A DNA stretch of 64,000 nt from Caballeronia pedi (GCF_001544915.2 NZ_FCOE02000005.1:186001-250000); one strand, 5' to 3'. Positions 50,002 through 59,780 are shown, counted from the first letter of the stretch. Translations and numbers: made by a program. The notes: generated by a model from the letters alone, not told the origin.

Positions 50002-53000
50002 TCAGTGCGTCCCCGAGGCGCGCGCGTGCCAGTCGTAATCGAACACGGTCGCTTGAGCCGGTTCCGCCAGGCACTCGACGAAACTGATCACTTCCGGATC
50101 TTTCAGGAAACTCGCGGCCGAACTCGCCGCGAGAATCGCCGAACTTTCCTGCGGCCGCGCGACGAGAAAACCCTGCACGTAGTCGACGCCGATTTCCTGC
50201 AACGCGCGCAAGGTATCGACGTCTTCGACCCATTCCGCCACGCTGCGCATGCCGAGATTGCGCGCGAGCGCAACGATCGCCTCGACGATCGCGATATCCG
50301 CCGGATGGGCGCACATCGAGCGCACGAATTCGCCGTCGATCTTGAGGGCATCGGCGGACAGCGCCTTCAGATACTTGAACGACGTGTAGCCCGCGCCGAA
50401 GTCGTCGAGCGCGATCTTGCCGCCCATGTCGTGCACGCGCGCGATGAAACGCTGCGTGTTTTCCAGATCGTGCAGCGCGACGCTTTCGGTGATCTCCAGA
50501 CACAGGTACTGCACGATGGACTGATAGCGCGCGAAGAGCGCGAAGATGTCCTCCATGAACTGCTCGTCGTTGAGCGATCCGCCGGAGAGATTCACGCAGA
50601 TGAACTGCGTGTTGGCGAGCTGATGCTGATGCTTCTCGATCCATTCGAGCAGCGTCGAGATGACCCAGCGGTCGATCGCCGCGATGTTGCCCGATTCCTC
50701 CGCCGCGACGATCACCTTGCCCGCGGGCAGCGTCGCGCCATCCGGCGCGCGCATGCGCAGCAGCACTTCGAAGTTGAGCGATTCGGTCGGCGCGGACAGC
50801 GACATGATCGGCTGCATCACGAGGAAAAGTCCTGGCGGCAGGCGGTTGCGCCCGAGCGTTTCGACGAGCTTCAGTTCTTCCGCGCGCTCCTCGAACGCGG
50901 CCGCGCCCTTGCGATACGTGACGAGATGCGTATGCGCGACTTTCTTCGCCTCGCGACACGCGCGGTCCGCGTGCGACAGCGCGTCCTGCACGCGCACGCC
51001 CCGCGAGCATTCGACCAGACCGATCGACGCCTTCACCTGAAACGCGCGATTGCCGACCTGATACGGCGCGTCGGAGAGAATGGAGATGAGTTCGCGGCAT
51101 TGCGCGATGGCATCTTCGATCGACGTATCGTTCATCACGCAGACGAACTCGTCGCCGCCGATGCGCCCGACCGGATAGTTGCGCGCGAAATGCGCCCGCG
51201 TGCGCGCCGCGACCTGACGCAGCACTTCGTCGCCGCTGCGATGGCCGAAGAGATCGTTGACGAGCTTGAAGCGGTCGAGATCGACGTACGCCAATGCCCA
51301 CGGCAGCGTTTCCTCGCTCTGCGCGGAAATGGCCTTCTCGATGCCGCGCCGATTCAGCGAGCCGGTGAGCGGATCATGCTCCGCCAGAAAGCGCAGGCGC
51401 TCGACCGCCTTCGACCGTTCGGTCGTATCCTGCAGCGAACCTTCGATCCAGCCGTTCGAGCGGATCGCCTTCAGCAGATAACGGCGCTCGCTCGTGCCGC
51501 GTTCCGGCGAGCCGCCCATTTCCAGTTCGCCGTCGCTGCCCTTCGACGCCAGCGCCTGCAGCGCGCCCCACGCGCCCGCCTCGAAGTAGTCGTTCCAGTG
51601 CCGCAGCTTGTAGTCGGCCTTTTGCAGATCGAGCATCGCGCGCAGTGCGGGATTGGCGCGCACGAAGTGACCGTCGGCGTCGAGCGTGAAGAGGCCGATC
51701 GGCGTGACTTCGTAAGTGTTGCGCAATTCCATCTGCGCCTGGCGGCGGAAATCGCGTTCGGCGCGCATCTGCTCGGCGATCGCGAAAGCCGCCATCATGC
51801 TCGACGACAGCGCGGCCATCACGGTATTGACGCCGCCGACCAGCACCTTCAGGCCGAACGCCGCGCCCAGCACTTCGGAGAAGGTCGCGAACAGCACGAC
51901 CGCGAGCGAGGCCACGTACCAGAGCACAGTGCGCGAGCGCGCCATCCACACGAGCCGCGCGAGGAAGAACAGCAGCACGCAGATGCCGAACCCTGCGATG
52001 ATCCACAGCGTCGGAATGAAAAGCGCGTACGGCAGCGCGAGCGCGGCCGCGAGCAGCACGATGCCGACATATTGAATGACGCGCAGCAGCCAGCGATAGC
52101 CGACCACGCGCAATTCGCGCCGGAACAGCTGCTGAAACAGTGCGGCGGTCAATAAGTAATAGGCAGCGAACGTGAACTGCCGCAACGGCTGCATGAAATC
52201 CGACGGCAGTAAGCGGCCGAGCCATTGCATGTCCCAGCCCATCGCGTTCGCGCACAGGCGCAGATTGCCGACGAGCCACACCGCGAAAATCACGTAGGTC
52301 CACTCGTGATTGATCAGCGCCGTGACGAAAACGAACACCGCGAGCGTCAGCAGCCCGCCGGCGATGAGGCCCGAGCTTTCCTGAAAGTCGAGCGCGGAGT
52401 TGCGCAGGCCCTGCCATTCCCACGCATAGGCGTTGATCTGCGCGGGACCGGAGAACGTGCCTCGGCAAAGAATGGTGGCAGCCTGCTTCAGGCGGCCGAC
52501 CTGAATCGAGAAACCCGCCTTCACCGTGCGCATTTCGCCGCTCACGCCTTCGCGATCCGCACGTCCGAGCGGCGCGAGCGTAGCCGCATTCCAGCAGGCA
52601 AGCGTTTGCGCATGGCGCGACGGCAATTCGACGACCGTCGACGAGTCGGCACTCATGCTCGGCGTCGTCAGACTGAACCAGATGGGTTTTTCGGAGAGAC
52701 GGGTGCTATAGCGCGAAACGGGCGCGACGCCTTGCAGCGCTTCGAGCGCATCCGCGGGCGTCATGATGTCGCCTTTATCGGCGACGATACGCAATGAAAG
52801 AGGAATCGCGCCGCGCGTTTCATATTGGCGCGGCAGAAAATAAAGCGTCGCGATCGTACCGAGCAAAATCAGGAACGGCACGGCGTATACGGCGACCGCG
52901 TACAGCGCGTCGTCGATCCACGAGCCCGTGCGTCTGAATCTCGATAAGGAAGCTGGAATAACCGACGCCATACCTGGAAAAACCCCCGTTTGCGCCCAGC

Positions 53001-53007
53001 GCGACAT
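50002..53007 (-). CDS. Membrane diguanylate cyclase/phosphodiesterase (7TM-PAS-GGDEF-EAL)
   Basis: A 1001-aa c-di-GMP enzyme. It has an N-terminal helix and a periplasmic domain (about 55-205), a seven-helix bundle (about 212-410), PAS (about 425-530), GGDEF (intact GGDEF near 617-621) and EAL (about 740-985). The allosteric RxxD site is replaced by RNYP, so product inhibition is unlikely. The EAL signature reads EVLLR; the catalytic Glu and the DDFGAG and ITES residues are kept. Start ATG 53007 or 52971. Confidence 0.9.
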   Translation of the reverse strand: MSRWAQTGVFPGMASVIPASLSRFRRTGSWIDDALYAVAVYAVPFLILLGTIATLYFLPRQYETRGAIPLSLRIVADKGDIMTPADALEALQGVAPVSRYSTRLSEKPIWFSLTTPSMSADSSTVVELPSRHAQTLACWNAATLAPLGRADREGVSGEMRTVKAGFSIQVGRLKQAATILCRGTFSGPAQINAYAWEWQGLRNSALDFQESSGLIAGGLLTLAVFVFVTALINHEWTYVIFAVWLVGNLRLCANAMGWDMQWLGRLLPSDFMQPLRQFTFAAYYLLTAALFQQLFRRELRVVGYRWLLRVIQYVGIVLLAAALALPYALFIPTLWIIAGFGICVLLFFLARLVWMARSRTVLWYVASLAVVLFATFSEVLGAAFGLKVLVGGVNTVMAALSSSMMAAFAIAEQMRAERDFRRQAQMELRNTYEVTPIGLFTLDADGHFVRANPALRAMLDLQKADYKLRHWNDYFEAGAWGALQALASKGSDGELEMGGSPERGTSERRYLLKAIRSNGWIEGSLQDTTERSKAVERLRFLAEHDPLTGSLNRRGIEKAISAQSEETLPWALAYVDLDRFKLVNDLFGHRSGDEVLRQVAARTRAHFARNYPVGRIGGDEFVCVMNDTSIEDAIAQCRELISILSDAPYQVGNRAFQVKASIGLVECSRGVRVQDALSHADRACREAKKVAHTHLVTYRKGAAAFEERAEELKLVETLGRNRLPPGLFLVMQPIMSLSAPTESLNFEVLLRMRAPDGATLPAGKVIVAAEESGNIAAIDRWVISTLLEWIEKHQHQLANTQFICVNLSGGSLNDEQFMEDIFALFARYQSIVQYLCLEITESVALHDLENTQRFIARVHDMGGKIALDDFGAGYTSFKYLKALSADALKIDGEFVRSMCAHPADIAIVEAIVALARNLGMRSVAEWVEDVDTLRALQEIGVDYVQGFLVARPQESSAILAASSAASFLKDPEVISFVECLAEPAQATVFDYDWHARASGTH

Positions 53008-53126
53008 ACGCCGGCGCAGACAGCGGCGGAGCCCGAAAATCGCCGCGCGCCGCCGCTTTTGGCCAACCGGACCGCTCGGCGATCCGGTTTATCGCTATTA
53101 CCTTCCTGGATACGTTCGTGCTTTTT

Positions 53127-53903
53127 TTACCTTCCGTAGGCCATCAAAGGAGCCTCCGGGCATCGTACCGGTTCCCAGTCAAAAGATAAATCTACAGAAT
53201 GCAAATCGATATCCGGATGGTGCGTGTTGACCATGTAATTGAAGAGCGGGTGACGTGCTTCTTCCCAGCGCTGGCGCGCCGCCGCGACATCCTTCGCCAG
53301 CACGCGATGCGGCAGGCCGCCCACGTGCGACATCGGGAGGAACTCGTTTAAGCCGAACACATCCTTGAAGAGCATCGCCTCATACTCCCGATCCAGCGGC
53401 GTACGCGCCGTGATCACCATATAGTCGATCTCGTGCAGTTCGCAGAACATCCAGAGCGCCTTGCACAGCGCCACTTTCACCACCCGTCCGACCATGCCGC
53501 CCGCCACGCCGAGACGCGTCGCTTCCGCGAGGCGGCTCGTGCCCAGATGATCGGGCAGACGCACTGACTGCTCGACCGCGAGCGGGCCATACGCATTGGT
53601 CTGGATGCGCATGGTGCCGAGCGGCGCGCCGTCGAGCTTCGATTCCGCCAGCAACACGGCGGTGCCGCGATCGCGATCGGAAGTTTCGATGTTCATCGTT
53701 TCGGCAAATTCGGGCAGATGACGCCCATAGGCCGAACGTCTGATGCTCACGGCTTTCTGCAGCCCCGCGTCGTCGCGGACGATACGGATAGTAAACGGCA
53801 TCCGCTCCGATTTCTGAAGTGCCGGCACGACCGTGAGAGTTGGGCGAACCGCCGATTCGGTTTGGTTAGCGGCGGTGCTGTTGGCAAGGTTCAGACGTTC
53901 CAT
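53127..53903 (-). CDS. FeeM-like N-acyl amino acid synthase / GNAT-superfamily protein
   Basis: A 258-aa protein resembling the FeeM domain, an acyltransferase fold related to acyl-homoserine lactone synthases (VSIRRSAYGRHLPEF, RLAEATRLGV, YMVITARTPLDREYEAM). FeeM makes long-chain N-acyl tyrosine from acyl-ACP. It is 119 bp upstream of the c-di-GMP enzyme in the same direction, so a shared transcript is possible. Its product is unknown. Confidence 0.75.
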   Translation of the reverse strand: MERLNLANSTAANQTESAVRPTLTVVPALQKSERMPFTIRIVRDDAGLQKAVSIRRSAYGRHLPEFAETMNIETSDRDRGTAVLLAESKLDGAPLGTMRIQTNAYGPLAVEQSVRLPDHLGTSRLAEATRLGVAGGMVGRVVKVALCKALWMFCELHEIDYMVITARTPLDREYEAMLFKDVFGLNEFLPMSHVGGLPHRVLAKDVAAARQRWEEARHPLFNYMVNTHHPDIDLHSVDLSFDWEPVRCPEAPLMAYGR

Positions 53904-54456
53904 TTTGTAAACCCCATTTTTTCTTGGCGATTGGAAAAGTGCCGCGCGTTAAGGACGTTTATTGGTTGGTTCCCTTACGCGGGCGAATCGAGCCTCTCAC
54001 GAAGTCAAAACACGGGGTGCGCGCTTGCCACTGTTTCCGAGCAACTTTCAGGCTAAAAAAGTGGAAGAAAGCTTCTAATCGACGAACCAATCGCCGGTTA
54101 ATCGCCGCAAACCATATATGCATATGCCGTACACGAATATGCGAGCCTGAGCACGGAGAGAAGAAACGAGGGCGAGCAACCACCAGTTGACGGGAGAGGC
54201 AATCAGGAGAATAGCGTTCGCCGAACCGTCGCGGAGCATCGCGTAAACGCTGGAAAACACGAGAAAAACGGGGCGCGGTAACGTTTGCTTACACTTTTGT
54301 TTCGCACAATCTGCGAAACGGCCAGAACGCGGAGTCTGGGATTTTTGGCGACCTGTAAAGACAAAGAAAAAGCGGGCGTTCCTCGAAAAGGAACGCCCGC
54401 CCTATCACGACATAATCGTGTCGACTGTATGAATTCCGCTAAAGCGGATTAGAAAA
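53904..54456. other. Long intergenic region upstream of the FeeM-like gene
   Basis: About 550 bp, less GC-rich than its surroundings. It holds the terminator at 54372-54400, an 8-bp inverted repeat GTTTCGCA / TGCGAAAC (54299-54319), and a 61-codon minus-strand frame (54075-54260) with a hydrophobic core (LLIASPVNWWLLALV) but no ribosome site. I treat the frame as unproven. Confidence 0.5.
54372..54400 (-). terminator. Strong terminator of the 54457 gene
   Basis: Stem GCGGGCGTTCC / GGAACGCCCGC with a 7-nt loop. On the minus strand it is followed by TTTTTCTTTGTC. It lies 57 bp after the stop of the small acidic gene. Confidence 0.88.
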
Positions 54457-54879
54457 TCAGTCGTCTTCGTCGAGCCATGGGATGTCGACGTCGGTAATGA
54501 AAGCGACCATCGCGAGGGGCCGGCCTTCCTGTCGCCCGATATTGCCGTCGGCGCGCTGCCACTCGCAGCGGAAAATCGTCGCCGGCGTATCCGCGAGCAA
54601 GGTGATCGTGCGGATTTCGTCGGGATCGTTGTCCTCGACCGGCCCGTCGAGCGAGACGAGCAATTGCTGCGGCCAGACGCCGTCGGCGGGATCGTAGATC
54701 TTGTCGCCATCATGGATGACGACGTGCGCCTCGACGCCGATGGTCGCCGAAGCCTCCACGATCATCTTGCCGAGCGCGCGCAGCACCGCCGTGGCGCGGC
54801 CCGAGTTGGCCTGGCGGATCGCAAGATCGCCGCGTGTCAGGGCCTGCTCGAGTTTGGGATTGGTTTTCTGTTGCGCCAT
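54457..54879 (-). CDS. Conserved hypothetical acidic protein (140 aa)
   Basis: A 140-aa acidic protein of unknown role with no membrane segment or signal peptide. The C-terminus ends in a run of Asp/Glu (WLDEDD). It is monocistronic with its own strong terminator, which suggests high expression. Similar proteins are, to my memory, found only in Burkholderiaceae. Confidence 0.7.
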   Translation of the reverse strand: MAQQKTNPKLEQALTRGDLAIRQANSGRATAVLRALGKMIVEASATIGVEAHVVIHDGDKIYDPADGVWPQQLLVSLDGPVEDNDPDEIRTITLLADTPATIFRCEWQRADGNIGRQEGRPLAMVAFITDVDIPWLDEDD

Positions 54880-55126
54880 TGATCTCTCTCAAGTTGTTCG
54901 TTGCAACTTTCGACGAGCGAGGCCCGGCTTAAGTTGCAGGCGGATCGTAGCATCGCACCAACAAAGATAGGTCGCGCGGGCGCTGGCGGCAAACCGCGCG
55001 CGGCTTCGGCGACGCTAATGCACGCATGCGCCCGGCGCTCAAGTTTGCGTACGACCGGCCGATATTGCGCTCATCCCCACCGAAACGCGTGACTGCCGTG
55101 CCGTTCATCGACCTGAGTGCTCCTTC

Positions 55127-56428
55127 GTGCGTTCGTCCGCCGGCGCCCGCTTTCCGTACGCCGTCTCCGGGAGCCGCACGGCCGGCGCCGGCCACCGTCG
55201 CCTGAACGTGCTGACCGGACGCACGGAGATCGTCGACGGCATCACGCTGCGCACGCATCTGCAACCGATCTACAGCCTGCCGCATCAGCGCGAAGTGGGC
55301 TACGAGGCGCTGTTGCGCGGCGACGCGGGCAACGGCGCGCTCGTCGGTCCGTTCGATCTGTTCGGGCGGGCGATCGTTGCGGGCACGCTGACCGAGCTCG
55401 ACCGCATGAGCCATCTCACGCATCTGCGCAATGCCGCGGCCGCGCTGCCCGCCGCGCAGTGGCTCTTTCTGAACATCAATCCCGCCACCTTCACCGATCC
55501 CGGCTATGCCGCGCGGCTCGCCTCGGCCACGCGCGAGGCGGGCCTCGCGCCCGAGCGGCTCGTGATCGAAGTGCTCGAATCCGGCGGCACGGACGTCGAC
55601 GAAATTTCGCGCGCGACGCACGCGTTTCGCGCGCAGGGCTTTCTCGTCGCGGTGGACGATTTCGGCGCGGGCCATTCCAACATCGACCGGTTGCTCACGC
55701 TGAAGCCCGACATCGTCAAGCTCGATCGCAGTCTCGTGCGCGCCCGCGGCGCTCACATGCGCGACGCGCTGATGCCGAAGCTCGTCGACCTGCTGCACGA
55801 ATCGGGCATGTTCGTGGTCGCGGAAGGCATCGAGACGAGCGAAGACCTCATGCTGGCCGCGCGCTCGAATGTCGACTTCGTGCAGGGCTATCTGTTCGGT
55901 ATGCCGTCGGCGCGGCTCGCGGAGTGCGGCGTCGCCACTCCGCTGTTCGAAAGCGTATTCGACGCCCTCGCACGGATGCGCCGCACCGAGCGGCTCGCGG
56001 GCGACCTGCTTCTGCTGCCGTATCGCGCCGGACTCACGCACGCGGCGCGGCGCTTCGCCTCGGGCGCGACGACCGAGTCGGCGTGCGCCGAATTGCTCGC
56101 GCTGCAGTGCACGCTCAGTTGCTTCTTTCTCGATGAAGGCGGCCGCGAGTTCCTGCCCGGCCTGGCGGGCGCCGCCGCGAAAGCGCCGAGCGCGCGTTTC
56201 GCGCCGATCGCCGATCCGTCGACCGGGCGCTGGGACAATCGCCCGTATTTCGTCGATGCGCACGCCAGGCCGCAGCAGGTGATCACGAGCGCGCCGTACC
56301 TATCGGTGACGGGCACATCGCTGTGCGTGACGCTCACGATCGCGACGCAACGCGCCGGCAAGCCTGTCGTGGTCGGCGCGGATCTCGACTGGCGCAGGCT
56401 GATCGAAGCGGCGCCCGCGATTTTCTGA
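55127..56428 (+). CDS. EAL phosphodiesterase with C-terminal YkuI-type sensor domain
   Basis: A 433-aa cytoplasmic c-di-GMP phosphodiesterase. EAL residues are intact: YEALLR, LFLNINP, VDDFGAGHS, VKLDRSL, VAEGIET. Residues about 290-430 look like the PAS/Cache-like domain of B. subtilis YkuI (WDNRPYFVDAH, APYLSVTG). The start is uncertain: GTG 55127 or a later GTG/TTG near 55208 that begins close to the EAL domain. Confidence 0.87.
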   Translation: MRSSAGARFPYAVSGSRTAGAGHRRLNVLTGRTEIVDGITLRTHLQPIYSLPHQREVGYEALLRGDAGNGALVGPFDLFGRAIVAGTLTELDRMSHLTHLRNAAAALPAAQWLFLNINPATFTDPGYAARLASATREAGLAPERLVIEVLESGGTDVDEISRATHAFRAQGFLVAVDDFGAGHSNIDRLLTLKPDIVKLDRSLVRARGAHMRDALMPKLVDLLHESGMFVVAEGIETSEDLMLAARSNVDFVQGYLFGMPSARLAECGVATPLFESVFDALARMRRTERLAGDLLLLPYRAGLTHAARRFASGATTESACAELLALQCTLSCFFLDEGGREFLPGLAGAAAKAPSARFAPIADPSTGRWDNRPYFVDAHARPQQVITSAPYLSVTGTSLCVTLTIATQRAGKPVVVGADLDWRRLIEAAPAIF

Positions 56429-56431
56429 GCG

Positions 56432-57418
56432 TCAGGCGGCGGCGTTCGCCTGCGCGATCGCTTCGCCGAGTGCCGCCGCGCCCGAGCGCAACGCCGCGAG
56501 ATTGCCGGGCTCGAAGGTCCAGTGCCCCGACGCATCCGCGACGGTCAGTTGCGCGCCAGGCCAGCACGCCGCGAGTTCCAGCGCCTGATCGGCGGGACAT
56601 ACCATGTCGAAGCGTCCGTGCACGATCCGGCAAGGCAGATGCGCGATGCGCGCGACGAGCGGCAAAAGCGGCGTCGGCGGCAACTCGTTGGCCATGTAGT
56701 GACGTTCGAGCAGCGCCATCGAGATGGCGGCTGCGTTGGCTTGCGCGCTCGGGCGCTTCTCTTCCTCGGTGGGTTCCTTCGGCGGCTTGTTGACGACGGA
56801 AAGCGTCGTCTCGTATTGCGTCCACGCCCGCGCGAGCCGCGTGCCCGCTTCGTCGAAGCGCGCGAGCGGCGCCTCGGTCATGTGCAGAATCTCCTGCGCG
56901 TTCGCCGGGCGCTTGCCGCAGGCCGCCTCGATCGCATCGAGAAACGCGCGATGCGCCTCGGGAAACACGCGGCGCACGTCCCACAGGAACCAGTCGATGT
57001 CCTCGCGCCGCGCGAGAAAGATGCCGCGCAGCAAAAAGCCCGTGCAACGCTCCGGATGCGCGACGCCGTACGCGAGACCGAGCGTCGTGCCCCACGAACC
57101 GCCGAAAATCGCCCATTGCCCGATGTCCAGCGCGACGCGCAGTTTCTCCATGTCGCCGATCAGCGCGGCGATGCCGTTGTGTTCGAGCTTGCCGAACGGA
57201 GTCGACTTGCCGCAGCCGCGCTGATCGAAGAACACGACGCGCCACTTGTCCTGTTCGAGCACGTCGGCCCATTTCACGTTCATCGCGCCGCCGGGGCCGC
57301 CGTGCACGACGAGCATGACGGGCGCCTCGCGCGGTCCCTGCGCGCGCCAGTAGATCGAGTGACCGTCGCCCACGTCGAGCATGCCTTCGTCGAATTGCAC
57401 CGGCGGCTGGTTATCCAT
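56432..57418 (-). CDS. pip: Proline iminopeptidase-like alpha/beta hydrolase
   Basis: A 328-aa enzyme of the S33 family that removes N-terminal proline. The oxyanion hole HGGPGG, DQRGCGKS and nucleophile GGSWGTTL are visible, with Asp in HGRFDMVCP and His in SGHW. ATG 57418 has AGGA 8 nt upstream. It converges on the EAL gene 3 bp away. Confidence 0.9.
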   Translation of the reverse strand: MDNQPPVQFDEGMLDVGDGHSIYWRAQGPREAPVMLVVHGGPGGAMNVKWADVLEQDKWRVVFFDQRGCGKSTPFGKLEHNGIAALIGDMEKLRVALDIGQWAIFGGSWGTTLGLAYGVAHPERCTGFLLRGIFLARREDIDWFLWDVRRVFPEAHRAFLDAIEAACGKRPANAQEILHMTEAPLARFDEAGTRLARAWTQYETTLSVVNKPPKEPTEEEKRPSAQANAAAISMALLERHYMANELPPTPLLPLVARIAHLPCRIVHGRFDMVCPADQALELAACWPGAQLTVADASGHWTFEPGNLAALRSGAAALGEAIAQANAAA

Positions 57419-57548
57419 GCGCTTCATCCTTGCTGAATATGTTTCGTCGGGGTCCATTGTTGCATCGCTTCGAGCGTGCCGCACGGCGCGCGTCCTGCCC
57501 GATACGCTATGCTTGCGGGTTCCGCCTTCCGACATCCAGCGAATCACG

Positions 57549-58262
57549 ATGCGCCGCACCCTCGTCAAGTGGCTCTTTGCAACCTATCTGCTCGGCAGCG
57601 GCACCGTCTGGTCGATCCTGATCCTGCCGCTCTTTCCGTTCGTCGGCCGCAACGGGCGCTACGCGCTCGCGAAGCTCTGGTGCCGCGCGATGGTCGCGAT
57701 GATGCGCGTGATCACCGGCGTGACGTGCTCGATCGAAGGGCTGGAGCATCTGCCGAACGGGCCGTGCATCATCCTGTCGCGGCACGAATCGACGTGGGAA
57801 ACGCTCGCTTTCATGGCGCTCTTTCCGCGCCGCATCAGCTTCGTGTTCAAGCACGAACTGATGAATATTCCGTTCTTCGGCTGGGTCCTGCGCGGTCTCG
57901 ACATGGTGAGCCTCGATCGCGGCTCGATCCGTCAGGCGCATACCGCCGTGACCCGCGAGTCCGCGATCCGGCTGAAGAAAGGCGACTCGGTGGTGATCTT
58001 TCCGGAAGGCACGCGCGTCGCGCACGATGCGCCGCTCAAGCTCGCGTCGGGCGGCGTGCGCCTCGCGTGCGCGACGAAGGTGCCGGTCGTGCCGGTGGTG
58101 CATGATGCGGGCAAGGTCTGGCCCGCGAAGGGCTGGCCGGATCGCGGCGGGCATATCCGCGTGATCGTCACGCCGTGTCTGCCGCTCGATTGCGTCATTC
58201 CGCAGGAACTGAACCGGCTCGCGCAGGCGCAGATGGATGAGGCGCTGGCGGAGTTGCGGTAA
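57549..58262 (+). CDS. plsC: 1-acyl-sn-glycerol-3-phosphate acyltransferase
   Basis: A 237-aa membrane acyltransferase that makes phosphatidic acid. The HX4D motif appears as HESTWE (Glu for Asp), a variant I recall in beta-proteobacterial members, and the second motif is FPEGTR. One or two N-terminal helices anchor it. It is divergent from pip. Confidence 0.9.
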   Translation: MRRTLVKWLFATYLLGSGTVWSILILPLFPFVGRNGRYALAKLWCRAMVAMMRVITGVTCSIEGLEHLPNGPCIILSRHESTWETLAFMALFPRRISFVFKHELMNIPFFGWVLRGLDMVSLDRGSIRQAHTAVTRESAIRLKKGDSVVIFPEGTRVAHDAPLKLASGGVRLACATKVPVVPVVHDAGKVWPAKGWPDRGGHIRVIVTPCLPLDCVIPQELNRLAQAQMDEALAELR

Positions 58263-58269
58263 GCGCCGC

Positions 58270-58638
58270 TTAATACAGCGGCCGCTTCTTCGCGGCGCAC
58301 AACCGGTTCACCGCCGAAATCAGCGTCTCCATATCGACGGGCTTGCGCAAATAGCCGTCGTAGCTGACGAAAGCCGGCGGATTCGGGTGCCCCGAAATCA
58401 TCAGGAAAGGGATGTGCGCGAGCGCCGTGTCGTTCTTCATCGTCTGGCACAGCAGCGCGCCGCCCAGCCCGGGCATCATCCAGTCGGACACGACGATGTC
58501 CACCCGCTGTTCGCCGAGTATCGATAACGCGCCGTTGCCGTCGAAGGCGCACAGGACATTGCAATCCTCGCCCTGCATGCAAAGGGTCCAGGCTTCGATG
58601 GTGGCGGGGTCGTCGTCGACGAGCAGTACGGTCTTCAT
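58270..58638 (-). CDS. Single-domain response regulator (receiver only)
   Basis: A 122-aa CheY-like receiver without output domain. The acidic pocket (LLVDDDPATIEAW), phosphoryl Asp in VVSDWMMPG, Ser in MISGHP and Lys in LRKPVD are intact. No histidine kinase gene lies nearby. Confidence 0.9.
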   Translation of the reverse strand: MKTVLLVDDDPATIEAWTLCMQGEDCNVLCAFDGNGALSILGEQRVDIVVSDWMMPGLGGALLCQTMKNDTALAHIPFLMISGHPNPPAFVSYDGYLRKPVDMETLISAVNRLCAAKKRPLY

Positions 58639-58841
58639 CTTGCGAACATGGTCGGTGAGTGCGGTGCGTGCTGCGGAGAGTCTGCGCCGAGCGCGGTGAA
58701 GAACGTCGTATGTGACCGCCGCAGCGCGCGATTGTTTCGGTCACTTCGTTCAACACTGCATTTCGTCATAGTATTTCTTTCGCGCGAAATCTGCGCGGTA
58801 AATGCTCCTTTAGCAACTTGCGCGCCGCTCTCGCGCACCGG

Positions 58842-59780
58842 TCATTTGCTCCCGGCGCGCGAACGCCCGGCTTCGCGCAAGGCATCGACGAGCGTTTCCT
58901 CCACCGGCGTGCGCGCCGAGTCGTTGCGGCGGATCAGGCCGATGGGCTCATCGGTGCCGGCGAACGGCATCGGCAGCGCGGCGAGCAGCCCGAGCGCGAT
59001 GTCCTGCTCGACCGCGCCGGCGGGCACGAACCACACGGCGTCGTTGTTCATCGCGAGCGAGCGCCCGAGCGACACCGACAAGGTTTCGACGAGCGCCGTC
59101 AGCGCGTGCGCGCCGAACGCCGTCAGCACGCTTTCAGCCGATTGACGGATCAGCGTGCCGAACGGCGGCACGACGATCACGAAGCGCGCGAGCAGAGCGG
59201 GCGTGAGTGGCGTCTCCAGCGTCAGCGGATGCTCGCGGCGCACGACCACCGCCAGCGGCTCGCGATAGATCTGCTCGAACGACAGCCCGTGCATCGCCTG
59301 CGGTTCCGACAGCCGCCCGACGACGAGATCGACATCGCCGGCTTTCAGCTTCTCCAGCAGCAGCGCGTTCGAATCCGTCCACACCGACAGCGACACCGCC
59401 GGCCATTGCTGCCGAAACGATGTGAGCGCGGGCGAAAGCAGCACGGGCGCGACCGTCGGCAAAATGCCGATCGCGATGGAGCCCGGCATGTCGCCGCGCT
59501 CGCGCAGCAGCATGTCCACGCCTTCGCGCAAGGACGCGACGCACGCGCTCGCATGCGGCGCAAAAAGCCGCCCCTCGCGCGTGGGTACCGCGCCGCGCCG
59601 CCCTCGCTCGAACAAACGCACGCCTAGAATGGATTCGAGCTCGCCGATTGTTTTCGAAACCGCGGGCTGCGTGATCGACAGGCTATCGGCTGCGCGCTGC
59701 ACGCTGCCAAGCTGGGTGACGGCCAGAAAACACTGCAGATGCCGGAACTTGACGCGGGTGTTGGTGAAGTCGTTATCCAT
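58842..59780 (-). CDS. pcaQ: LysR-type regulator PcaQ
   Basis: A 312-aa regulator with the family opening VKFRHLQCFLAVTQLGSVQ and helix-turn-helix ADSLSITQPAVSKTI. It is divergent from pcaHG. PcaQ activates protocatechuate genes with beta-carboxymuconate as inducer. Confidence 0.92.
   Translation of the reverse strand: MDNDFTNTRVKFRHLQCFLAVTQLGSVQRAADSLSITQPAVSKTIGELESILGVRLFERGRRGAVPTREGRLFAPHASACVASLREGVDMLLRERGDMPGSIAIGILPTVAPVLLSPALTSFRQQWPAVSLSVWTDSNALLLEKLKAGDVDLVVGRLSEPQAMHGLSFEQIYREPLAVVVRREHPLTLETPLTPALLARFVIVVPPFGTLIRQSAESVLTAFGAHALTALVETLSVSLGRSLAMNNDAVWFVPAGAVEQDIALGLLAALPMPFAGTDEPIGLIRRNDSARTPVEETLVDALREAGRSRAGSK

Noticed and set aside
53065..53089. Inverted repeat AACCGGA / TCCGGTT before the c-di-GMP enzyme gene
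   Set aside because: Short arms, long loop and no U tract on either strand; too weak to call terminator or riboswitch.
54075..54260. 61-codon frame with hydrophobic core
   Set aside because: No ribosome site and a GTG start; kept only as a note in the intergenic entry.
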